Positions 16,907-26,097 of a DNA stretch of 64,000 nucleotides are shown here, one piece after another (position 1 is the first letter of the stretch; each line of letters opens with the position of its first letter). The notes under the pieces were generated by a model that was not told the DNA's origin, did not search any database, and was given only the letters and a program-made list of their open reading frames with translations. A program made the translations under genes and the position numbers. The DNA lies in contig CAVZNH010000084.1 of NCBI GenBank assembly GCA_963776505.1, positions 77,169 through 141,168 on the forward strand, in the 5' to 3' direction. The stretch comes from JAMXLO01 sp963776505. Lineage in GTDB: Bacteria > Pseudomonadota > Alphaproteobacteria > Acetobacterales > Acetobacteraceae.

Positions 16907-17257
16907 CTATTTCGGCACGACCTTCTGATCGCCGCCAGCCGTACCAGGTGGCGGGATCACGGGCATCGTGCCTTGCGACTGCGGTGTCGGCGCCCGGATA
17001 CCGGGATCAACCGCCGGCGGCTGCAGCATCCCCTGCTGCCGCGACAGCTTGTCGCTGAGGGTCGCGTTGCCCGTTGTCCCGGCCGTGCGGTCGGCCGGCG
17101 CAATTTTCTCCGGCGGCGGCTGCGACGCGCTGGGCGGCGCGACCGGCGGATGCACCTCCTGCGGCGGTGCCGGCTGCGGGTTCTGCGCGGCAGCCAGGCA
17201 GGGCGAGGCCACGCAGGCCAGGAGGCCAAACAGCAATATTCTGGTCCATCTCGTCAT
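16907..17257 (-). CDS. Exported proline-rich protein
   Basis: A 116-residue protein with a clear signal peptide (TRILLFGLLACVASPCLAAA, cleavage after ALA/AA). The mature chain is rich in Pro, Gln and Ala (QNPQPAPPQEVHPPVAPPSA, TMPVIPPPGTAGGDQKVVPK) and likely disordered. It has no enzymatic motif and is probably periplasmic or cell-wall associated. It is the last gene of the minus-strand run that begins at 29.1 kb, 53 bp after rfbF, and converges end-to-end with the aminotransferase. Confidence 0.65.
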   Translation of the reverse strand: MTRWTRILLFGLLACVASPCLAAAQNPQPAPPQEVHPPVAPPSASQPPPEKIAPADRTAGTTGNATLSDKLSRQQGMLQPPAVDPGIRAPTPQSQGTMPVIPPPGTAGGDQKVVPK

Positions 17258-17310
17258 TCGCCAGAACGTCGCAGCTCGCCCGGCGTTCCCCGATCACATG
17301 GATGCGATAC

Positions 17311-18087
17311 TCAGCCCTTCCACATCTTCCACGGGGCATTGCCCGACGACCACAGCGTCTCCAGCGTTGTCCTGTCGCGCATCGTATCCATCGGCTGCCA
17401 GAACCCAGTGTGACGATAGGCACGCAGCTCGCCGTCATGGGCCAGGCTCTCGAGCGGATCGGTCTCCCATGGCATGTCGTCGCCTTCGATGCGATCGAGC
17501 ACATCGGGATGCAGCACGAAAAAACCGCCATTGATCAGCGCGTTGTCACCGGGCGGCTTCTCGTTGAACCGGGTCACCCGGTCGTTCTGCAGCAGAAGCG
17601 CCCCGTAACGGCCCGGTGGCGTCACGGCAGTCACCGTTGCCAGCTTGCCATGCCGCTCGTGGAACGCGATCAGCGCACCGATGTCGATGTCGGCCACGCC
17701 GTCGCCGTAGGTCATGCAGAAACTCTCATCGGGGTCGAGGTAGCGACCGACGCGCTTGAGCCGTCCTCCGGTCATGGTGGTGAGCCCGGTATCGACCAGC
17801 GTGACGCGCCAGGGTTCCGCATAGTTGGTGTGATAGATGATCTCGCTGGTGCGCGCGTCCACAGTCAGGTCGGACTCGTGCATGACGTAGTTGGCGAAAT
17901 ATTCCTTGATCATATAGCCGCGGTAACCAAGACAGATGACGAAATCCGTCACGCCGTATGTCGTGTAGATATTCATCACATGCCACAGGATCGGGCGGCC
18001 GCCGATCTCGATCATCGGCTTCGGCCGCAGGTGCAATTCCTCGGCTATGCGCGTGCCCATGCCGCCGGCGAGGATGACCGCTTTCAT
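17311..18087 (-). CDS. rfbF: Glucose-1-phosphate cytidylyltransferase
   Basis: A 258-residue nucleotidyltransferase with the signature MKAVILAGGMGTRIAEE, then RPKPMIEIGGRPILWHVMNI, TYGDGVADID and RYGALLLQND. The C-terminus, LWSSGNAPWKMWKG, is characteristic of RfbF. It makes CDP-glucose from CTP and glucose-1-phosphate, the entry to CDP-dideoxyhexoses. The start at 18087 (MKAV) has GGGGA upstream and is preferred over the longer frame to 18123. It lies 14 bp after the CmcI-like gene, so it is co-transcribed. The usual partner RfbG (CDP-glucose 4,6-dehydratase) is not in the window. Confidence 0.93.
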   Translation of the reverse strand: MKAVILAGGMGTRIAEELHLRPKPMIEIGGRPILWHVMNIYTTYGVTDFVICLGYRGYMIKEYFANYVMHESDLTVDARTSEIIYHTNYAEPWRVTLVDTGLTTMTGGRLKRVGRYLDPDESFCMTYGDGVADIDIGALIAFHERHGKLATVTAVTPPGRYGALLLQNDRVTRFNEKPPGDNALINGGFFVLHPDVLDRIEGDDMPWETDPLESLAHDGELRAYRHTGFWQPMDTMRDRTTLETLWSSGNAPWKMWKG

Positions 18088-18101
18088 CGCACCATCCCCG
18101 A

Positions 18102-18866
18102 TCATCGCCGCCTGAGGAAACATTTCGGCCAGTAGGTGACCCGATTGCGCACGGCGCCCTCGTTGAATGGAAAGCGCGGTTCCTCCAGCACGAAGTCCGG
18201 GTTTCGCGCCAGGAATGCATCGACCGCCGCGATCGGGTTGTTCCAGGTCCAGTCGGGCGCGGTTCGCGGCGCGCCAGCAAGCTCCGCCATGATGCCGTCG
18301 CAGGCGATCATATAGGACCCTGTCGACACCAGCGGTGCATATAGGTCCAGCTCTGCCTCAACATGCGAGCGACTGTGGTTGGAATCGAGCACCACCAGCA
18401 CGCGTTCGTCCGGTGCGATGCTGTGTCGTACCGCTGCCAACGTGCCGAGCGCGATCGAGCTGCCCTGAATCAGTGTGATACGCGGGGCGAGCGGATGAGC
18501 CTCGATCTCAGCGCGGTTATGCTTGCGGATATCGATATCGATGCCGATGGCGCGGCCATGGCCCATCGCCTCGAACAGGCTCGCATAGAAGATCAGCGAG
18601 CCGCCGTGCGCCACGCCGGTCTCGACGATCACGTCCGGACGCAGGCGCCAGATGACCTCCTGAATGCGGATCATATCCTCCGGCAACTGGATTACCGGCC
18701 GGCCCATCCAGGTGAAGCCATAGACGTACTTCACGTCCCAGCCGCAGCGTAGCCAGGCGGCGGACACCGCCTCGAAGGCCTCGGGCGTGTCGAGCGCATG
18801 CTCCTCCGCGGTGCCGTCCGCGTGGCAAACGGTTACGCGGCCACGTGCCTCGTCGATGGTGAGCAT
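18102..18866 (-). CDS. CmcI-like sugar/antibiotic methyltransferase or hydroxylase
   Basis: A 254-residue SAM-dependent methyltransferase fold of the cephalosporin-hydroxylase (CmcI)/rhamnosyl-O-methyltransferase family. It shows DVIVETGVAHGGSLIFYASL for the SAM pocket, GIDIDIRKHN, VVLDSNHSRSHVEAELDLYA with probable metal ligands, and a C-terminal PRFPFNEGAVRNRVTYWPKC. Such proteins are common in LPS and S-layer glycan clusters, where they O-methylate sugars. It overlaps the end of the upstream epimerase-like gene by 34 bp and is followed 14 bp later by rfbF. The start MLTIDEARG at 18866 is taken because the upstream in-frame sequence is the neighbour's antisense-like shadow. Confidence 0.85.
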   Translation of the reverse strand: MLTIDEARGRVTVCHADGTAEEHALDTPEAFEAVSAAWLRCGWDVKYVYGFTWMGRPVIQLPEDMIRIQEVIWRLRPDVIVETGVAHGGSLIFYASLFEAMGHGRAIGIDIDIRKHNRAEIEAHPLAPRITLIQGSSIALGTLAAVRHSIAPDERVLVVLDSNHSRSHVEAELDLYAPLVSTGSYMIACDGIMAELAGAPRTAPDWTWNNPIAAVDAFLARNPDFVLEEPRFPFNEGAVRNRVTYWPKCFLRRR

Positions 18867-19709
18867 TGGGATTCCTGTGCAAGTGTCAGCAAGGTCGGCA
18901 GATCGGCCGCCAGATTGCTGCCGGTGGGCCAGAATTCGGTGTCGAGCCGTGCGGTGTCGATCGGTGGGTATCGTACTGTTGGCGCGTCGGGCGCGAAGCC
19001 GATGCGCCAACCGGCGATGTTGCGGAGGCAACCAGCGATGACGGCGTGGCTGGTGTTGCTGCCGGCGGCGAGGTTGTAAGTTCGGTACCCGCCGACGGCG
19101 GCGATTGCCGGCAGGAGCCGAACCACCGCTGCGACGCTGACATAGTCCTTTGCTGACGCGGCAGCTTCACGGAGCACCACGTTTCCGGTGGCACTCCCCT
19201 CGCGCAGAACCTGTCCCAGGAACGTCTCCGTCGGCATGCCGATGCCATACACGTTCGACAATCGCACCACGCGCGTTGTGGGACGTGGGTCCGCCAGACA
19301 CAGCGCCTCGCCGGCCAGCTTTGTCACGATTGTACAGGTCGGACGGTTCGCTGGGCAGTGTCGGCAATGCTACCTCCTCGTGCGTGGCGGTCGCGCGCGC
19401 GTAGACGCGCGTGGAGGAGAGCAGAAGGAAAGAGTCGAATAGCAGTTCGCCCAGACAGCGAGCGACGAGACAGACATGGGCCTCTGCCGTGTCCAGCGGA
19501 CGAACGCGGAAATCGCCAGTCAGACCGACGCAATCGATGACGTGGCCTGCCGGGCGGCGCCCTGCCAACAGTGCCGGCAGCGAGGCTCGCGTGACCGGGT
19601 GCACCATTTGTCCCTGGCTTTCCAACCAGGCGACCAGTGCTGCACCGATGAAGCCGCCGGCACCGAGAATCGTGAAGGTTGAACGACTAGCAGACACCGC
19701 GCTGCGCAC
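18833..19709 (-). CDS. NAD-dependent sugar epimerase/dehydratase, frameshifted
   Basis: An extended-SDR protein of about 290 residues. The N-terminal part has the FTILGAGGFIGAALVAWLES Rossmann motif and SFLLLSSTRVYARATATHEE around the catalytic Ser. Near 19329 the frame changes: YN is followed in the other frame by TKLAGEALCLADPRP, VRLSNVYGIGMPTETFLGQV and KDYVSVAAVV. The YxxxK pair is YNxTK, spanning the break. One extra base explains it. It should modify a nucleotide sugar. It is 42 bp downstream of the acyltransferase and overlaps the methyltransferase start, so it sits inside the same operon. Confidence 0.83.
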
Positions 19710-19751
19710 CGAGCATATTGCCTGCGGTGGGTTTACACGTGCGAGGTAAAT

Positions 19752-20250
19752 TTACCGTTGCAGTCCCCGCCAACCGCGCACTACCGCGGGCGTGCCATGT
19801 GCCAGACTGAAAGGTGGCAAGATACCGCGCAGCAGCGATGCGGCGCCAACAACGCAGCCGTTGCCGATCATTGTGCCGTCCAGGAGCACACAGTTGGCCC
19901 CGATCCACACGTCGTCGCCGATCACGATCCCGCCACGATCTGGTGGAAATCCCTGTTCGCGGATCGGCCGATCCGGGTCGGCGTACTCGTGATTGGTGGG
20001 GGCCAGCGTGCAGTTCGCGGCGATCAGCACATTTCGTCCGATGCGAATGCCATTGCCGGTATAGAGCACGCAACCGGAATTAATGACCGTGCCGCGGCCA
20101 ATCACACACGTCGCCCGACCCGCCAGCCGGCTTGATCTTTACGAAGGCATCGATGACCACATCATCCTCGATCACGATCCGGCTGCCACGTTGCAAATCC
20201 TCGATATCCGCGAGCGGCGAAATCCGCGCGGACGATGCGATGGTCAGCAT
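19752..20250 (-). CDS. Hexapeptide-repeat (left-handed beta-helix) acyltransferase, frameshifted
   Basis: Begins at ATG 20250 (MLTIASSARISPLADIEDLQ), passes IVIEDDVVIDAFVKIKPAGG, changes frame near 20105, and continues IGRGTVINSGCVLYTGNGIR, TLAPTNHEYADPDRPIREQG, GDDVWIGANCVLLDGTMIGN and GCVVGAASLLRG. These are hexapeptide repeats of the LbH fold; the His in TNHEY is the likely catalytic residue of NodL/LacA-type O-acetyltransferases. It would acetylate a sugar using acetyl-CoA. Its start lies at the end of the giant TPR-GT41 gene, in the same frame in this read, so a fusion cannot be excluded. Confidence 0.78.
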
Positions 20251-23200
20251 GCTGTCGTAAAGCTCGCGATAGGCCGACTCAACGTGCCGCGCGAGTTCCC
20301 CTGCATCACACAGCGGAGAGTCCGCGACACGCTGGCGCAGCGCGGCACGGATCCGGGCAAGCGCACGCGTATCGGCGGCGGCAGCGACCGCGCGCGCAAC
20401 GTAGCCCTCGGCGTCCTCGCTGACCCAGTCATCCATCTCGACGGCATGCAGGATCATTGCTCCGAACCGTCCGACGCTCGGGCGTCCTGCCAGCGAGACG
20501 ACAGGCACCCCCTGCCATAATGCCTCGATCGTGGTGGTACCGGCATTGTGGGGGAACGGGTCGAGCGCAATATCGATCGCGCCATACCGCTGGCAGGTGA
20601 CTGGCTGGGGCGCCGTCGCGATCAGATCGAGCCGATCGCGATCGATTCCCTGCGTGGCAAACCGTGTGGCGATCAGATCACGGAATGCCGGTTCACGGTA
20701 TGGCAGGCTGTTCAGCACCAGCCGCGCTGCCGGCACATCGTGCAGGATGCGCGCCCATGTTGCGATCACCGCGTCGTTCAACCGCTCCGTTCGTCCGAAA
20801 TACCCGAAGGTGACGAAGCCATTGGCAAGGGCTGGAAGCGGAGCAACGGGCGGCATCGTATCCGGCGGTGCATATGCCAAAGGGACACGCGGCAGGCGTA
20901 TAATGCGCTCGCTGAACAGCGCGTCCGAGCCGGGCGGAGCCAGCACCGCATCCGCCAGGAAGGCATCCATCGCGGAAAGGCCCGAAGTGTAGCCGTGCCC
21001 CAGCAGATACTCGATCTGCACAGGGGCCGGTCTGCGTGCGAAGACTAGCAGCCGGCTGCCGGCGGTATGGCCGGTGATATCCACCAGCACGTCAATGCCG
21101 TCCCGCCGGATCAATTCGGCGACCGCGGCATCATCGAGGTCGACGATGTTGCGCCAGTGCTCGGCAAGCGCGCGGAACCGCGCTGTGACAGCATCAGGTG
21201 CGGTAACCGCCGCATAGCAGAACACCTCGATGCATGACCGGTCATGCGCGGCCAGCAGCGGCTCGGCGAACCACGCCACTGCATGCTGACGGAAATCGGC
21301 GGAAACATAACCGACGCGCAGACGGCGTCGTGCGTTCGACCGGTCTACGGCCAACTGAGGCCCTTGGGGCGCGAGCGCGGCGGCATGCCGGCGATCCCAT
21401 TCAAGGTACTCGGCAAATATCGCCGTCCCTGTCAGGTCGTTGCGGTAGTTGAGAGAGAAGAGCAGATTGCTGTGCGCGACGTGGTAGTTGGGCTGCGCCA
21501 AGAGCGCGTCACGGCAGCATTGTTCGGCGTCCACATGTCTGCCCTGCGCCTGCAAGGCGATCGCAAGATTAGACAGAACGCGGTGGGGCTGCTTCGCTTG
21601 CGCCAGTGCGACGCGATGGTGCGCTCTCCGCCTCGATTGGTCGCCCCGACTGCCCGAGCAACGCGCCGAGCGTGTCGTGTGCTTCGGCGTCCGTGGTATC
21701 GATCGCCACCGCACGTCGTAACGCAGCTTCAGCTTTATCCGCCGCTCCGCGCGACATCTGGCACAACGCCAGACTGCGCAAGAGCCACGGCTGATCCCGC
21801 ATCTGGCGAAGCCCCTCCGTCAGCACCTGTTCTGCTTCATCGGCCCGGTGCTGATCGAGCAGGACATTGCCCAGGTTTCCCAACGCCGCCCCAAAACGGG
21901 GAGTCGAGCTCGAGAGCGCGACGATATGCTGCTTCGGCTTCCGTCAGACGCCCCACCGTACGCAGCATTACACCAAGATCAGATAGGACAGCGGCGTCCG
22001 TTACGCTCTCAAGTGAACGGTGCAGCAGCTCGGCAGCCATCGTCGCATCCCCTTGGTTGAATTTGATCAGGCCCAGGACATGCAGTGCGGCTGCATTGTT
22101 CGGATCGCGCTGCAGCAGTTGCTCGGCGCGTCGGCCGGCGCTGTCAGCATCGCCTGCCGCATAGATTTGCCTCACATCGCGGGAATCTGCTTCACACCAG
22201 CGCCGCCACAGCGCTCGATAAGCCGCTTCCACCTCATGTGCCAGACCTGCCGCGTCGCGCAGCGGTGAGGCAGCGAAGCGCTCACGCAGCCCTCGTCGCA
22301 ACCGCGCCAGGGCATCAATGTCGGCCGACGCCCTGACGGCGCGCGCCACATAGGCGTCGATATCATTGGTGACCCAATCATCCAGCCCGATTGCGTGGAG
22401 AATCGCGGCGCCGAACCGGCCGACCGTCGGCCGACCGGCAAGCGACAGCACCGGTACGCCCTGCCACAGAGCCTCTATCGTCGTGGTACCGGCGTTGTGC
22501 GGAAATGGGTCCAGCGCAATGTCGATCTCGCCATACGCCGCCCATGTGCGCGGCTGCGGCGACGTGTGAACAAGTTCAAGGCGAGCGGGTTCGATTCCAA
22601 GTGCGGCGAAGCGCGCCGTCATCTGCTTGAGGCTGGCAGGCTCGCCGAACGGCGCGCTGTTCAGCATCAACCGTGAACCTGGCACGGCATGCAGGATGCG
22701 AGCCCATACGGCGAGAACTCTGTCGTTCAATCGCACCGTACGGCCGAAATAGCCAAAAGTGATATGGCCATTCGCGACCGCGGGCAGCGGTGCGACGTCC
22801 GGCATCTCCGCTGGAGGCGTATACACAAGCGGTATGCGTGAAAGGCGAACAAGGCGCTCGCTGAACAGCGGTTCGGCCCCCTGCGGCGCCAGCACCGGGT
22901 CCGCCAGGAACGCATCCATAGCGGAAAGACCGGAGCTGTAGCCGTGGCCGAGCAGCCACTCCACCTGCACCGGTGCCGGCTTGCGCGCGAAAGCCAGCAG
23001 CCGATTGCCGGCCGTATGACCCGCGAGATCCACCAGTATGTCGATCCGATCATGGCGAATCTGTGCGGCAAGCACCTCATCACTCAAACCCACGGTGCTG
23101 TGCCAGTGATCGGACAAGGTGTGAAATCGCTCGGTGACGCCATCGGGTGCCGGCACTTCCGCGTAGCAGTGCACTTCCACCACGGAGCGGTCATGCGCCG

Positions 23201-26084
23201 CCAGGAGCGGTTCCGCGAACAATGCGACCGCGTGCTGGCGGAAATCGGGGGAGACATAACCAACGCGCAGCCGTCGCTCCGGCGACCGATCGAGGTCGAA
23301 ATCAAGCTGCGCCGGCATCAGTGGCCGGGCATGCTGAGTGTCCCATCGGCGGTACTCGGCGAATATGTCCTCTGCCGATGCATCGGGACGATAGTTGAGG
23401 CAGAACAGAATGTTACTGTGCGGCAACGCAAGATCCGGCCGCAGCGCCAGCGCTTGGCGCAGAGCTGCCTCGGCCTCGGCAAGGCGACCCTGGCGCATCA
23501 AGGCGAGACCAAGGTTGTTGTGCGCGTCGGGATTACTTGTGTCGCATGCGATGGCCTGTCGAGCGGCCTCTTCCGCCTGCCGGGCATGTCCAGCAAGAGC
23601 AAGCACCCAGGCCAGATTGACCCAGGCATCCACGAAATCCGGCGAATGACGGACTGCCGCGCGATAGCAGTCGACGCTTTCGTCGTAACGGCCAACGTCG
23701 CGGAGAATGTTGCCTAGATTGTTGTGCGCCGAGACCCGCTCCGGTTCCAGCGTCAGCGCGCTGCGTGCGGCGCGTTCGGCGTCGGCTAGCCGACCCAATT
23801 TGCGCAGGATTGCGGCGTGATTGGCATGCAGTTCAGCCTTTGCGGGAGTGCGCATGATTGCTTCCCGAAGGTGGCTGTCGGCCTCTGTCTGCCGGTCGTT
23901 GCGAAATGCCAGTAGACCGAGCACGTGATGGGCATCCGCATCCGTTTCGTCGCGTCGAAGCATGCGATGCGCCAGTTCGGCAGCGGCGTCCTGATGGTCC
24001 TCCGTATAGAGGCGGTGCAGGCGTGCGACATCGCCCTCGCGCCATTCGTCCCATAGCATGCGGTATGTGGCCTCGATGGCACGTGCGAGTCCGACTGCGT
24101 CGCAAAGTGGCGAATGGGCGACACGCTGCCTCAGTCCGGCTCGCAAATCCGCCAGCGCGTCTAGGTCGGACGTCGCCGCTGTGGCACGGGCCACGTAGCC
24201 GTCGGTGTCGCTGGTGACCCAGTCGTCCAGGCCAACCGCGTGCAGGATACTCGCGCCGAACCGGCCGACCGTTGGCCGGCCTGCCAGTGACACAACCGGC
24301 ACACCCTGCCAAAGCGCCTCGATGGTCGTCGTGCCCGCATTGTGCGGAAATGGATCGAGTGCGACGTCGATGTCACCATAAGCTGCCCATGCTTGCGACT
24401 GCGGCGTCGAAAAGATCAGATCGAGCCTTGCGGCTTCGATACCGTGGCTGGCGAAGCGTGCCAAAAACAAGTCGCGGAACGCCGCTTCCTGGAATGGCCG
24501 GTTGTTCAGGATCAGCCGCGACCGCGGCACAGCGTGCAGGATATGCGCCCAGACATCGATAACAGTCTCGTTAAGTCGTTCGGTCCGCCCGAAATGGCCG
24601 AACGTCACGTAGCCGTTGGTCAGTGCCGGCAACTTTGTGACCGGAGGCATGTCGCTGGGCTGAGCGTAGGCGAGCGGGATACGGGGCAGCCGGATCAGAC
24701 GCTCGCTGAACAGAGCATCCGCTCCACTGGGGGCCAGGGCAGCGTCGGCCAGGAAGGCATCCATGGCGGACAGGCCCGTGCTGTAGCCGTGGCCCAACAG
24801 ATATGCCACCTGCACGGGCGCCGGCCGCCGCGCAAACGCCAGTAGCCGGTTGCCGGCGCTGTGGCCTGCGAGATCGACCAGAACGTCGATCTTGTCGGTG
24901 CTGATCTGCCGAGAGAGCTCAGCATCGGTGAGGCCGATCGTGTTGTGCCAGTGGTCGCTGAGCGAACGAAAGCGTTCGGTGACGGCATCCTCGGCAGCGA
25001 CACCGGAATAAAGGTAGAGTTCCACCGTCGATCTGTCGTGCGCGGCAATTAATGGTTCCGCGAACATTGCGACCGCGTGCTGGCGGAAGTCGGCCGAGAC
25101 ATACGCAACGCGAAGTCGCCGCCCGGGCGTTCGATCCAACGTGTAGTTCGGTGTACTCGGCGCAAGATGCTTGGTATGGCGACGATCCCAAGCATCGGTA
25201 CTCGGCAAAGACTGCTTCCCCTGTGACGTCCATCCGGTAGTTGAGGGTGAATAGCAGATTTCCATGACCGACCGCGTAGTCCGGCCGCATCGCCAACGCC
25301 TTGCGATAACATGCCTCGGCCTCGGCGCAGCGACCCTGGGCGAGCAGTGCCACGCCGAGATTGGTCAGCCAACAATGTTGGTCCGGTGCCAGGCTGATCG
25401 CTCTGCGGCTAGCTGACTCGGCCGCGATGGGCCAACCAGAGCGCGCGAGCAGAGCGCCGATATTGCCATGTGCCAGTGCGTGTCCGGGATCCAGGGTCAA
25501 CGCCCGGCGGAATGCCACAAGTGCTTCGGCATTGTGATCCAATGCGAAAAGTATGGTTCCGGCATTGCAATGTGCTGTGGTGCACGCTGGATCGTGCTGC
25601 ACTGCCGTTCGGAAGGCTGACAGCGCCTCGTTGAGGCGTCCCTGGCATTGCAGCGATAGCCCGAGACCGTTCCACGCCTTCGAGTACTCGGCTCGGATGC
25701 TGAGAGCGGCACGGAACGCCTTTTCGGCTTCGGCACTCCGCCGCTGCTTGTTCAAGAGGTTGCCCAGATTGAAGTGCGCCGCGGCGCACTTCGGATCGGT
25801 GGCAATTGCTCGGCAGAACGCCGTTTCCGCAGCATCGTCTTGCCCGAGTGCCCCGAGCGAGATACCAAGATTTGAGAAGTCGGCCGCACCTTCAGCGATC
25901 GGCCCCAATAGCTGCACAGCCTCTGCATATCGTCCTGATTGATGCGCAATATCGCTGAGCGCGCGCGGCGCCAGGGGGTCATGGTCGCCAGATCGCCGCT
26001 CTGCCAAGCGGCGACCGCACCGGGGATGCTTGTCGGGGCCGCCGACCGTGCGTTCCGTGTCGCAACCCCTACCGAGCTCTTCAT
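20244..26084 (-). CDS. Giant protein with three TPR + GT41 (SPINDLY/OGT-like) modules, frameshifted
   Basis: About 1,940 residues in three repeats of a TPR domain followed by a glycosyltransferase-41 domain. TPRs lie near 25985-25260, 24040-23390 and 22150-21440; GT domains near 25115-24065, 23275-22195 and 21330-20260. Each GT domain has LRVxYVSxDFRQHAVAxFAE, a GHxAG(N/S)RLL...RRPAPVQ-type core, LLGHGYSTGLSAMDAFLAD-type, FGRTERLN-type and HNAGTTTIEALWQGVPVVSL-type segments. Modules 1 and 2 plus the third TPR block are one uninterrupted 1,142-residue frame (21837-25265), so the multi-module chain is real. Frame changes are inferred near 25985, 25195, 21890 and 21620. The start is ATG 26084, 13 bp after the repeat gene. 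GT41 enzymes glycosylate proteins in the cytosol; the RTX-like neighbour is the likely substrate. Confidence 0.85.
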
Positions 26085-26097
26085 TCAATGACCCTGA

